This document shows positions 53,250 through 62,855 of a stretch of DNA of 64,000 bases, in pieces (the stretch's first letter is position 1; each line of letters opens with the position of its first letter). The notes beneath the pieces are model-generated. The model was not told the origin of the DNA, did not search any database, and saw only the letters and a program-made list of their open reading frames with translations. The translations under genes and the position numbers were made by a program. This DNA is from Microvirga guangxiensis (GTDB lineage: Bacteria; Pseudomonadota; Alphaproteobacteria; Rhizobiales; Beijerinckiaceae), in the NCBI RefSeq assembly GCF_900102135.1, contig NZ_FMVJ01000007.1, forward strand, positions 62,001 to 126,000. The letters are read 5' to 3'.

Positions 53250-54661
53250 GCGGCGGCGCCTTTGACCGCCCGCGCGCGTTCGCGAATGAAGCGCTCGACC
53301 GCAGACTGATCGTTGGGAAGAACCGTGAAGCTCTCATTGCGCTCCATCAGATCGGCCATGTGCGGCGGAAGCGCGGGGCGCACGCCTGTGGCGCGCTCGA
53401 CCGCATCCGGGAATTTCGCCGGATGCGCGGTGGAAAGAGCCACCACCGGGACGTCGGGCTTGTCCTTCAGAAGCGCGCGTGCTGCGCGGGTGCCGACGGC
53501 GCTGTGCGGATCGAGCACGTAACCGGTGCTGCGATAGGTCTGCGCCATCTCGTCGGCGACACTCGCCTCGTTCACCGCGTGAGCCGAGAACTCCTCGCGG
53601 ATGCGCGCGAGAGGACCTGCTTCGATCATGAAGGAACGCGACTGGTTGAGGCTTGCCATCAGGCGTCGGATTGCCTCGCCGTTGCGGTCATAGGATTCGA
53701 ACAGCAGGCGCTCGAAATTCGAGGAAATCTGAATATCCATCGACGGCGAAGTCGTGGCCTCGACGCCCTTCATCTCGTAGGCGCCGCTTTGAAGCGTGCG
53801 CGCGAGAATGTCGTTGGCATTGGTGCCGATCATCAGCCGCTCGATGGGCAGGCCCATGCGCTTGGCGACCCAACCGGCGAGAATGTCGCCGAAATTGCCG
53901 GTCGGCACGGAGAAGGAGACGGGGCGGTGCGGTCCGCCGAGGGCGACCGCTGCGGTGAAGTAATACACCGCCTGCGCCGCCACGCGGGCCCAATTGATGG
54001 AGTTCACGCCCGACAGCTGCAGCTCGTCGCGGAAGCCGCGATGGTTGAACATGGCCTTCACCATGTTCTGGCAATCGTCGAAGGTGCCTTCGACGGCCAG
54101 CGCATGCACGTTGGGCGAGGCCACCGTCGTCATCTGGCGGCGCTGCACGTCCGACACGCGGCCATGCGGGTAGAGGATGAAGATATCGACCTGATCGAGG
54201 CCCTTGAAGGCCTCGACCGCTGCGCTGCCCGTATCGCCCGATGTCGCGCCGACGATGGTGGCGCGCGCGCCACGGCTTTTCAGCACATGATCCATGAGGC
54301 GGCCGAGCAACTGCATCGCCACGTCCTTGAAGGCGAGCGTCGGGCCGTGGAAGAGTTCGAGCAGGAACAGGTTGTCGTCCAGCTGCGTCAGCGGACAGAC
54401 CGCGTCGTGCCGGAACGAGGCATAGGATTCGTCGATCATGTGGCTGAGGTCGGCGGCCGGAATATCGCCGTCCACCAGCGGGCCGAGCACGGCCTTCGCC
54501 ACCTCCGCATAGGATCGTCCGGCAAAGCCCTTGATCGTGTCCGCCGACAAGCTCGGCCATTTTTCCGGCAGGTAGAGGCCGCCGTCCCTGGCAAGGCCGG
54601 TCAGAAGCGCGTCGGAAAAGCCAAGCGCGGGAGCTTCCCCGCGGGTCGAGACATGGAGCAA
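53246..54661 (-). CDS. thrC: Threonine synthase
   Basis: The product has 471 residues. It converts O-phospho-homoserine to threonine using PLP; HGPTLAFKDVAMQLLGRLMD contains the PLP lysine and VGATSGDTGSAAVEAFKGL the phosphate-binding loop. I chose TTG 54661 because AGGAG lies 7 nt upstream and the product then begins MLHVSTRGEAPALGFSDALL, as in relatives. The gene overlaps the M16 gene by 4 nt. It is downstream of surf1 on the same strand, with a 73-bp gap that may hold a promoter. Confidence 0.95.
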   Translation of the reverse strand: MLHVSTRGEAPALGFSDALLTGLARDGGLYLPEKWPSLSADTIKGFAGRSYAEVAKAVLGPLVDGDIPAADLSHMIDESYASFRHDAVCPLTQLDDNLFLLELFHGPTLAFKDVAMQLLGRLMDHVLKSRGARATIVGATSGDTGSAAVEAFKGLDQVDIFILYPHGRVSDVQRRQMTTVASPNVHALAVEGTFDDCQNMVKAMFNHRGFRDELQLSGVNSINWARVAAQAVYYFTAAVALGGPHRPVSFSVPTGNFGDILAGWVAKRMGLPIERLMIGTNANDILARTLQSGAYEMKGVEATTSPSMDIQISSNFERLLFESYDRNGEAIRRLMASLNQSRSFMIEAGPLARIREEFSAHAVNEASVADEMAQTYRSTGYVLDPHSAVGTRAARALLKDKPDVPVVALSTAHPAKFPDAVERATGVRPALPPHMADLMERNESFTVLPNDQSAVERFIRERARAVKGAAA

Positions 54662-54734
54662 GGTCAATCTCCTGGAAATGCGCCCGGACATTAGGTGCAG
54701 GGGCCGGTCACGGCAAGCCGCTTCTGGCGCGGCA

Positions 54735-55481
54735 TCATCCCTTGATACGCCTCCAGGCGAAGGCTGCGAAGACGGCCACGAGGGTGAGCGCGATGCCATA
54801 CCAGGTGACGGCGTATTGCAGGTGGTTGTTGGGCAGCGTGAGCGGGGTTTGCCCGCCGCGCGGCCAGCCGCCCGGGTTGGGCGTGGCGTCGGCGTCGATC
54901 AGGAAGGGCGCAACGCTCTCAAGTCCGCGAGCCGCGGCGATTGCCTGGGGATTGCGGGCGAACCAGAGGTTCCGGGCCAGATCGTCGTTGGGCGTGAAGA
55001 TATTGCGCGCTTCCGGCGCCCGCACGAGGCCCGTGACCGTGACCTGCCCGCTGGGCTGAGATTGCGGGCGCGTGGCCGGGTTTTTCAGATCGGTCGGCAC
55101 GAAGCCACGATTGATCATCACGATCCCGCCCGTGGCGAGCCTCAAGGGGGTGAGGATGTAGTAGCCCTGGATGGGAGCGCCCTGCCGCGTTCCAGGAGCG
55201 AGGCCGTAAACGTGGGCTTCCAGATCGTGCAGGAAGGTGCCGGTGACGCGCACCTTCCGGAACTCGTCCTGGTCGGCGTGCCAGCGGGCCCATTCCGATT
55301 CGGGCAGAATGGCGCCCGGCTCGCCATAGGCGCGGGTCTCGATCTGCTGGATCAGGCTTTCCTTCCAGGCCTTGCGCTGCATCTGCCACGTGCCGAGGCT
55401 GAGGAGAATCGCCAGGGCGATGAGGGCAGCAACGCCGGGAATGAGAAGGGAGCGGCCCTTGTTGAGGCTGGCGACGGTCAC
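54735..55481 (-). CDS. SURF1-family oxidase assembly factor
   Basis: This 248-residue inner-membrane protein has two membrane segments (about 12-33 and 220-240) around a periplasmic domain. SLGTWQMQRKAWKESLIQQI and VMINRGFVPTDLKNPATRPQ are SURF1 hallmarks. In bacteria SURF1 helps insert heme a into subunit I of aa3-type oxidase. It starts with GTG and overlaps the DUF983 gene by 4 nt. Fits the oxidase operon. Confidence 0.93.
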   Translation of the reverse strand: MTVASLNKGRSLLIPGVAALIALAILLSLGTWQMQRKAWKESLIQQIETRAYGEPGAILPESEWARWHADQDEFRKVRVTGTFLHDLEAHVYGLAPGTRQGAPIQGYYILTPLRLATGGIVMINRGFVPTDLKNPATRPQSQPSGQVTVTGLVRAPEARNIFTPNDDLARNLWFARNPQAIAAARGLESVAPFLIDADATPNPGGWPRGGQTPLTLPNNHLQYAVTWYGIALTLVAVFAAFAWRRIKG

Positions 55482-55849
55482 TTCTGGAAACGCCCTTCCT
55501 CGGCCTTATGGAGATATTGGCTCGCCACCAGCATGCCTTTGGCCGGGCGGATCGGTGGAATGCAGGTCAGCAGCAGGAACGGCAGCGTCGTGATCAGATG
55601 CACCCAGAGGGGCGGCTCGAAGGTAAGTTCGACCCAAACGCCGAAGCCCGCGGCCGGAATTCCCATGATGATCATCACGAAGAAGGCCGGGCCGTCTGCC
55701 GGATCGGCGAAGGAGTAGTCGAGGCCGCAGACCTCGCAACGCGGAGCGAGGGTGAGAAAGCCGTTGAAGAGACGTCCCTTGCCGCATCGGGGGCATCGGC
55801 ATTTGAGGCCGGCGAGGATCGGGGACGACGTCTTCGGGACCTGGGCCAC
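55478..55849 (-). CDS. DUF983 membrane protein
   Basis: About 123 residues from GTG 55849, with GGAGAAGAAAC close upstream (GTG 55879 is the alternative). A zinc-ribbon-like CRCPRCGKGRLF and a second CEVCGLDY pair are at the N terminus, followed by two membrane segments. DUF983 genes are a standard part of the alphaproteobacterial oxidase operon, between ctaE and surf1, but the function is unknown. Confidence 0.9.
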   Translation of the reverse strand: MAQVPKTSSPILAGLKCRCPRCGKGRLFNGFLTLAPRCEVCGLDYSFADPADGPAFFVMIIMGIPAAGFGVWVELTFEPPLWVHLITTLPFLLLTCIPPIRPAKGMLVASQYLHKAEEGRFQK

Positions 55850-55905
55850 GTTTCTTCTCCGTGAGATGCCTCCGCTCACATGGGGAGGGGAGGCGTAAAA
55901 ACGAA

Positions 55906-55925
55906 GGGCGGCCCGAAAGCCGCCC
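55906..55925 (-). terminator. GC hairpin after ctaE
   Basis: GGGCGGC-CCGAAA-GCCGCCC, 7-bp stem, 27 nt past the ctaE stop. On the minus strand it is followed by TTCGTTTTT, so it can act as a partial terminator or attenuator inside the oxidase operon. The stem core matches the hairpin after ctaD. Confidence 0.6.
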
Positions 55926-55952
55926 TTGATCTTGGTTCCGTCTCGAGCGGCT

Positions 55953-56810
55953 TTAGTGTCCGCCTGAATATCCGCCGTAGCCCCACACGTAGATGGCGGC
56001 GAAGAGGAAGAGCCAAACCACGTCCACGAAGTGCCAGTACCATGCGGCGAATTCGAAGCCGAGGTGCTGCTTGGGCGTGAAGTCGCCGCGATAGGCGCGC
56101 AGCAGGCAGACGGCGAGGAAGATCGTGCCGATCAGCACGTGGAAGCCGTGGAAGCCCGTCGCCATGAAGAAGGTGGCGCCGTAGATGTTGCCGCTGAAGC
56201 CGAAGGTGGCGTGGCTGTACTCGTAGACCTGGACGCAGCTGAAGATCGCGCCGAGGATCACCGTGAGCCACAGGCCGGTCTTGAGGCCCTGACGGTCGTT
56301 GTGCAGGAGCGCATGGTGCGCCCAGGTGACCGTGGTGCCCGAGGTGAGCAGGATCAGGGTGTTGAGCAGGGGCAGGTGCCAGGGATCGAAGGTCTCGATG
56401 CCCTTCGGGGGCCACACGCCGCCGAGAGCCTCGACGCGCGAGAAGACCTGCGGGTCGCCGGCATAGAGGGCCGCATCGAAATAGGCCCAGAACCATGCGG
56501 CGAAGAACATCACCTCGGAGGCGATGAACATGATCATGCCGTAGCGGTGATGCAGCTGGACCACGCGGGTATGGGAGCCCGTATTGGCTTCGCGCACCAC
56601 GTCGCTCCACCAGGCGATCATGGTGTAGAGCACGCCGATGATGCCGGCGCCGAACACGAAGGCGCCGATGTCCATGCCGGCGATGTTGAGGTCCTTCCAC
56701 CAGGTGACGAATCCGAAAGCCATGAGGAAGGCGCTGACCGAGCCGATCAGCGGCCACGGGCTCGGTTCAAGAATGTGGTAGTCGTGGTTCTTGGCGTGAG
56801 CCTCGGCCAT
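55953..56810 (-). CDS. ctaE: Cytochrome c oxidase subunit III
   Basis: This 285-residue inner-membrane protein has seven predicted helices. [40 protein letters not shown], and [20 protein letters not shown] are diagnostic for aa3-type subunit III. It stabilises subunit I proton uptake. The downstream hairpin (55906-55925) may reduce read-through to the assembly genes. Confidence 0.97.
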   Translation of the reverse strand: MAEAHAKNHDYHILEPSPWPLIGSVSAFLMAFGFVTWWKDLNIAGMDIGAFVFGAGIIGVLYTMIAWWSDVVREANTGSHTRVVQLHHRYGMIMFIASEVMFFAAWFWAYFDAALYAGDPQVFSRVEALGGVWPPKGIETFDPWHLPLLNTLILLTSGTTVTWAHHALLHNDRQGLKTGLWLTVILGAIFSCVQVYEYSHATFGFSGNIYGATFFMATGFHGFHVLIGTIFLAVCLLRAYRGDFTPKQHLGFEFAAWYWHFVDVVWLFLFAAIYVWGYGGYSGGH

Positions 56811-56877
56811 TTTAGTCGTCTCCGTGCCTCGATTGTGACTTCGCTTTAGGACGTTTCAGCCTAGCTTGTCACGTTCC

Positions 56878-57468
56878 TTATTGAACGGTTGATGTGGTTG
56901 AAGATGTCACCTCCGCCACCGGCTTTCCCGCCTTGGACGGGAAGTAGGTGTAGGAGAGGGTGATGGAAGAGATGTTCTTCACGTCGGAATCCTGCAGCAG
57001 GCGCGGGTCGATATAGAACACGACCGCCGATTCAAGGGTTTCCCCCGGCTGCAGGGTCTGCTCCGTGAAGCAGAAACATTCGAGCTTCGAGAAGTAGGTG
57101 GCGGCCAAATCCGGCTGCACGTTGTAGGTCGCGATCCCGGTGGCGGGCTTATCGCTCGTATTGGTGACCTTGTAATAGACCGTCATGGTCTCGCCGAGCT
57201 TGACCTTGACCTCGGGCTTTTCCGGCGAGAAGCGCCAGCCCAGGCTCGGCACCACGTTGGCGTCGAAGCGCACGGCAATCGTGCGGTCCACGACCTGCGA
57301 AGTGTTGCTGTCGCGCACGATCGGCGTGCCGTCGAAGCCCGTCACCCTGCAGAAGAGATCGTAGAGGGGCACCGAGGCATAGGCGAGACCGACCATGCCT
57401 ACGACGATGCCGAGGCAGGTAAAGGCGGTGCGTTGCATTTTGCGCTGATTGTGCGGTGCTTCGGTCAT
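56878..57468 (-). CDS. ctaG: Cytochrome c oxidase assembly protein CtaG (Cox11 type)
   Basis: The 196-residue membrane-anchored protein delivers copper to the CuB site of subunit I. One N-terminal membrane segment (TAFTCLGIVVGMVGLAYASV) is followed by a periplasmic Cox11 domain with the copper-binding pair CFCFTEQTL (CFCF). PLYDLFCRVTGFDGT is another signature. Located between the small CoxF-like gene and ctaE. Confidence 0.96.
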   Translation of the reverse strand: MTEAPHNQRKMQRTAFTCLGIVVGMVGLAYASVPLYDLFCRVTGFDGTPIVRDSNTSQVVDRTIAVRFDANVVPSLGWRFSPEKPEVKVKLGETMTVYYKVTNTSDKPATGIATYNVQPDLAATYFSKLECFCFTEQTLQPGETLESAVVFYIDPRLLQDSDVKNISSITLSYTYFPSKAGKPVAEVTSSTTSTVQ

Positions 57469-57475
57469 ACTGGTC

Positions 57476-57634
57476 TCACATGGGGCGATTCAGGACCTGA
57501 GGTCCCAGCTTCGCAATCGTAATTGCGAACAGGATCAGGCAGAGAATGCCGAGCGTCAGACCCAAGGCGCGAGACCGACGCTTGCGGCGCAGTTGCTCCT
57601 CCGGAGTGGGACGATAGGAGTTCATATCCGTCAT
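57476..57634 (-). CDS. Small CoxF-like membrane protein
   Basis: The 52-residue product begins MTDMNSYRPTPEEQLRRKRR (or at the second Met, 57625) and has one membrane helix (ALGLTLGILCLILFAITIAK). This is the small gene always found between ctaB and ctaG in Hyphomicrobiales oxidase operons, often named coxF; its exact role in assembly is not established. GGTAAGGCG precedes the ATG. Too short to be noticed without the context. Confidence 0.82.
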   Translation of the reverse strand: MTDMNSYRPTPEEQLRRKRRSRALGLTLGILCLILFAITIAKLGPQVLNRPM

Positions 57635-57638
57635 CGCC

Positions 57639-58595
57639 TTACCCCAGAACCGGGCGGAAGAAGCCGAAGCCATGCTCCGCGAGAAGCGTGGCGAACAGCA
57701 GGAAGAGGTAGAGGATCGAGAAGGCGAAGAGCTGCTGGGCCACCCGCATGGCCGGCTCGCCTTCGCGCAGGCGATAGACCTGGATCGCGAGCGCCAGCAT
57801 GCCGAGACCGCCGATGAGCGCGACCACAGCATAGGCGAGGCCGCCGAAGCCGAAGAAGACCGGGGCCATGCCGAGCGGGGCCAGAAGCACCGTGTAGGCA
57901 AGAATCTGAAAGCGGGTGGAATCCGGACCGGCGACATTCGGCATCATTGGGATGCCGGCGCGCTCGTAATCGCCCGATTTCACCAGGGCCAACGCCCAGA
58001 AATGCGGCGGCGTCCACATGAAGATGATGGCGAACAGAATGACGCTGTCCCACGCGACGGAGCCGGTCACGGCGGCCTGCGCGACGATCGGGGGGAGGGC
58101 GCCCGCCGCGCCGCCGATCACGATGTTCTGAGGCGTCGAGCGCTTCAGCCACATGGAGTAGATCACGACGTAGAAGAAGATCGTGAAGGCCAGCAGGCCC
58201 GCTGCAAGCCAGTTGCTGGCGAGACCGAGGATCAGCACCGAGCCCGCGGAGAGGGTCAGGCCGAAGGCCAGGGCCTCGTTGGGCTGGATCTTGCCGGCCG
58301 GGATCGGGCGCTTGCGGGTGCGGGTCATCACGGCGTCGATATCCGCGTCCCACCACATGTTCAGGCAGCCCGAAGCGCCGCCGCCGACGGCGATCATCAG
58401 CAGGGAGATGAAAGCCAGAATCGGGTTCACGTCCGGATGGCTGACGACCATGCCGACGAGCGCCGTGAACACGACGAGAAACATGACCCGCGGCTTAAGG
58501 AGAGCGAAGAAGTCGGACACGTCACCCTGCGAGAGACCATTGCTGGCGATGCTCTCGTTCTGGGGCTTGGTCAAACTGTTCGACAGGGTGTTCAT
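57639..58595 (-). CDS. ctaB: Protoheme IX farnesyltransferase (heme O synthase)
   Basis: This 318-residue inner-membrane prenyltransferase adds a farnesyl group to heme b, giving heme O. About nine helices; [20 protein letters not shown] holds the Asp-rich DxxxD prenyl-diphosphate motif and [20 protein letters not shown] is conserved. The start is ATG 58595, with an upstream extension rejected. It supplies the heme precursor for the oxidase encoded around it. Confidence 0.96.
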   Translation of the reverse strand: MNTLSNSLTKPQNESIASNGLSQGDVSDFFALLKPRVMFLVVFTALVGMVVSHPDVNPILAFISLLMIAVGGGASGCLNMWWDADIDAVMTRTRKRPIPAGKIQPNEALAFGLTLSAGSVLILGLASNWLAAGLLAFTIFFYVVIYSMWLKRSTPQNIVIGGAAGALPPIVAQAAVTGSVAWDSVILFAIIFMWTPPHFWALALVKSGDYERAGIPMMPNVAGPDSTRFQILAYTVLLAPLGMAPVFFGFGGLAYAVVALIGGLGMLALAIQVYRLREGEPAMRVAQQLFAFSILYLFLLFATLLAEHGFGFFRPVLG

Positions 58596-58705
58596 ACCAA
58601 ATGTTCTTCCGAAATGCTGAAAGGGGTGAGGCTTAAAAAAGGCGCCTCTCGATGTCAGCTCCTCGCCGGAAGGCTTCGCTCGCCGAAGCCCTCGGGGGAG
58701 GAGCA

Positions 58706-58725
58706 CGGGCGGCGATTGCCGCCCG
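58706..58725 (-). promoter_or_regulatory. GC hairpin between ctaD and ctaB
   Basis: CGGGCGGC-GATT-GCCGCCCG is an 8-bp stem with a 4-nt loop, 11 nt past the ctaD stop. A second hairpin-prone stretch (GGCTTCG...CGAAGCC, 58673-58691) follows. It could terminate part of the transcripts or protect ctaD mRNA, so that more subunit I is made than CtaB. Confidence 0.5.
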
Positions 58726-58735
58726 GCTCGCTTGA

Positions 58736-60379
<1,644 letters not shown>

Positions 60380-60384
60380 TTAAA

Positions 60385-61239
60385 TTACTGAGCGTTCGCG
60401 AACTTGACCGGAGTCGTGTCTTCCGTGGAAGCATAACGCTGCTTCGCCTCGGCGAGCCAAGCGGCATATTGCTGCTCGCTCACGACGCGGACCTCGATCG
60501 GCATGTAGGGGTGACCGTTGCCGCAGAGTTCAGAGCACTGGCCGTAATAAACGCCTTCCTTCTCGGCCTTGAACCAAGTCTCGTTCAGGCGTCCGGGAAC
60601 GGCGTCGACCTTGATGAAGAAGGACGGAACGGCGAAGGCATGGATCACGTCGGCCGAGGTGACCTGGACGCGCACGACCTTGCCGACGGGCACGACCATG
60701 GCGTTGTCGGCACCGAGCAGGCGCGGCTGGTCGGGCTTCAGGGCCGCCTCATCGGTGACCATGTTCGAGTCGAACTTGAAGCCGCCCTGATCCTCTGGGT
60801 ACTCGTAGCCCCAGTACCAGGAATAGCCCGTGGCCTTGATCACCACGTCCGCCTGCGGCGGAACCAGCTGCTGGCGCAGGAGGCGGAAGGACGGGATGGC
60901 GACGGCCACCAGGATCAGCACCGGAACGATGGTCCAGGCCACTTCAAGCAGGGTGTTGTGCGTGGTCCGGGAGGGAACCGGATTCTTCCGCTCGTTGAAG
61001 CGGGCGATGATCACCAGGAGCAACGCCAGCACGAGCAGGCAGATCGCGGCAATCAGCCAGACCAGGTAGGTGTGGAAGTCGGAGGCGCTCTGCCCCAACT
61101 CGGTCACCATCTCCTGCATGCCCATTTCCCAGGGGGAGGGCCGGCCGGCTGCGGCCCATGCCTCACTTATGCCCAACACAAGTGCGACCGCTGCCGTGGA
61201 GAGGGCGGTCACCGATCGACGTGCATTCTCGATCCGCAT
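60385..61239 (-). CDS. ctaC: Cytochrome c oxidase subunit II
   Basis: The product has 284 residues from ATG 61239. A signal peptide (~1-30, ISEAWAA) precedes two membrane segments and a periplasmic cupredoxin with the CuA site: YGQCSELCGNGHPYMPIEV gives the two Cys, Glu, His and Met ligands, with the other His in DVIHAFAVPSF. It receives electrons from cytochrome c. First gene of the operon; its promoter should be in the 316-bp spacer to the IalB gene. Confidence 0.97.
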   Translation of the reverse strand: MRIENARRSVTALSTAAVALVLGISEAWAAAGRPSPWEMGMQEMVTELGQSASDFHTYLVWLIAAICLLVLALLLVIIARFNERKNPVPSRTTHNTLLEVAWTIVPVLILVAVAIPSFRLLRQQLVPPQADVVIKATGYSWYWGYEYPEDQGGFKFDSNMVTDEAALKPDQPRLLGADNAMVVPVGKVVRVQVTSADVIHAFAVPSFFIKVDAVPGRLNETWFKAEKEGVYYGQCSELCGNGHPYMPIEVRVVSEQQYAAWLAEAKQRYASTEDTTPVKFANAQ

Positions 61240-61555
61240 CGGCGTTCCAAAGCTCCTAAAAGATACGGTGGCCGGGCGGCCACGAAAGCATAAAGGGACA
61301 GCATGGGCGTGCGAATAGCGGCGCCCAGCTTGCGCCGTCACTTTAGATTTGTGCCAAAGACCACAGGACGCGCCGAAGCGCAACGGTTCTGTGGTCGCAA
61401 TTTATGCGTCATAACCGCCGAAACCGGTTGTGATCCCCACCTTATCCTTCTCTCGCTTGACATTATGGCCCCTGCCATGGTCCCAACGGCCAAAGATTTG
61501 GGTCGGAGCGGCGGAGCCGCCGCCCTTGGAACGAGGACTCAAGAAGGAGAGACCG
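61240..61555. other. 316-bp divergent spacer between ctaC and the IalB-like gene
   Basis: It must contain the oxidase operon promoter and the IalB promoter. An 8-bp inverted repeat GACCACAG / CTGTGGTC (61359-61366 / 61389-61396) lies near the middle and could be an operator. TTGACA occurs at 61457-61462 on the plus strand but no good -10 follows at 17 bp. AGAAGGAGAGACCG is the ribosome-binding site for the ATG at 61556. Confidence 0.4.
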
Positions 61556-62068
61556 ATGGGCGTATCACGTTGGGTCCGCTTTGGGACGGCGGCATTTCTG
61601 GGGCTTTCTGCCTTGGCCGCTGCCGGCGCCGCCCATGCCCAGGGCATGGTGAAGAACACCTATGGCGATTGGCAGATGCGTTGCGAAACTCCTGCGGGGG
61701 CGACCGCCGAACAATGCGCTCTCGTTCAGAACGTGGTGGCCGAGGACCGTCCGAACGTCACCCTCGTGATTATTGTGTTGAAAACCGCCGACGCCAAAAG
61801 CCGACTTCTTCGCGTCGTCGCGCCCCTGGGTATTCTCCTGCCGTCCGGCCTCGGTCTCAAGATCGACCAGACGGATATCGGCAGGGCTGGATTCGTGCGT
61901 TGCCTCGCAACGGGTTGCGTTGCCGAGGTTGTCATGGAAGATAATCTCATCAATCAGATGAAGACTGGGCAATCCGCCACCTTCATCGTGTTCCAGACGC
62001 CCGAGGAGGGCATCGGCATTCCCGTGTCGCTGAATGGATTCGCGGCCGGTTACGATGCGCTTCCGTAA
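61556..62068 (+). CDS. Invasion-associated locus B (IalB) family periplasmic protein
   Basis: The product has 170 residues. A signal peptide (about 1-28, GLSALAAAGAAHAQG) precedes an IalB domain: NTYGDWQMRCETPAG and AEQCALVQNVVAED contain the first Cys pair, and VRCLATGCVAEVVMED the second, so two disulfides are expected. IalB proteins are abundant periplasmic or outer-membrane-associated proteins of Hyphomicrobiales, linked to invasion in Bartonella; here the function is unknown. AAGGAGAGACCG before the ATG. Confidence 0.9.
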   Translation: MGVSRWVRFGTAAFLGLSALAAAGAAHAQGMVKNTYGDWQMRCETPAGATAEQCALVQNVVAEDRPNVTLVIIVLKTADAKSRLLRVVAPLGILLPSGLGLKIDQTDIGRAGFVRCLATGCVAEVVMEDNLINQMKTGQSATFIVFQTPEEGIGIPVSLNGFAAGYDALP

Positions 62069-62097
62069 GGGCTTAAAGAAGCAAGCCGGGGGATTCG

Positions 62098-62679
62098 ATG
62101 GCTAAGGGTTTGAGTGCGAAGGCCGGTGCGGCGCTGACGGTTCTGGCCGTGTCGGTTCTGGCCGGATGCGCCGGGTCCGGCGAGAGCGGCGGCATGGGCA
62201 TCGGCGAGATGCTGCTGACGGGCGGCGCCACGCTTCCTCCGGTCCAGGCCACGCCCACGAGCGACGTATACTGCCCGCCGGTGACGGTCTTCGAGGGCGG
62301 GTCCGCCATTCAGGGCTATGCCGGCGGCCGCGCCGGCGACGCATCGGCCCTGCGGAGCCAGATCGCCATCAGCAACCTTGCCCGCGAATGCGTCGGCCAG
62401 CCTGACGGCTCCACCCTGGTGAAGGTGGGTGTGGAAGCCCGCGCGCTCCTGGGCGCAGGAGGCGGAGCAGGGCGCTACAACGTCCCGGTCCAGATCGTGG
62501 TGAAGAGCCGCTCGGGCGTGATCGCCAACCGCAGCCGCAGCGCCGTGGCGGCCATTCCGGCCGGAAGCGCGCAGACGACCGTCACCGTGGTCGAGGACAA
62601 CATCCTGGTGCCTGCAAGCCAAGCCAACGATTTCGAGATCGAAGTGGGTCTTGGAGGCCGGGCCGGACGCCGGGGCTAG
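62098..62679 (+). CDS. Lipoprotein of unknown function
   Basis: This 193-residue protein begins with a lipoprotein signal (VLAVSVLAGCAGSG; lipidated Cys at residue 24). The mature part is beta-rich with VYCPPVTVFEGGSAIQGYAG, LARECVGQPDGSTLVKVGVE and VTVVEDNILVPASQANDFEI. It resembles conserved alphaproteobacterial outer-membrane lipoproteins with no known role. It follows the IalB gene by 29 nt on the same strand and is ended by a good terminator. Confidence 0.85.
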   Translation: MAKGLSAKAGAALTVLAVSVLAGCAGSGESGGMGIGEMLLTGGATLPPVQATPTSDVYCPPVTVFEGGSAIQGYAGGRAGDASALRSQIAISNLARECVGQPDGSTLVKVGVEARALLGAGGGAGRYNVPVQIVVKSRSGVIANRSRSAVAAIPAGSAQTTVTVVEDNILVPASQANDFEIEVGLGGRAGRRG

Positions 62680-62704
62680 GGCCGACAGAAAACCGTTTTC
62701 AGAT

Positions 62705-62729
62705 AAAGGCCCGGTCTCGCCGGGCCTTT
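62705..62729 (+). terminator. Terminator of the IalB-lipoprotein unit
   Basis: AAAGGCCCGG-TCTCG-CCGGGCCTTT is a 10-bp perfect stem 25 nt past the lipoprotein stop, followed by CGCTT. Terminator-like; on the minus strand it is followed by TATCTGAAAACGG. Confidence 0.75.
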
Positions 62730-62855
62730 CGCTTATGGGGACGTCTTCCGACGACCTACAAGGGGTCGGTCACAGCTCATATGGAAGTCGGATAAGCGCG
62801 AAACGATCGGCGCTGGATCGCCGACCGCCAGGCAATGCCTTTACCAAGGCTGACC

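Noticed and set aside
61457..61485. A sigma-70 promoter for the IalB-like gene
   Set aside because: TTGACA is present but the bases 17 nt downstream (GTCCCA) do not resemble a -10 box.
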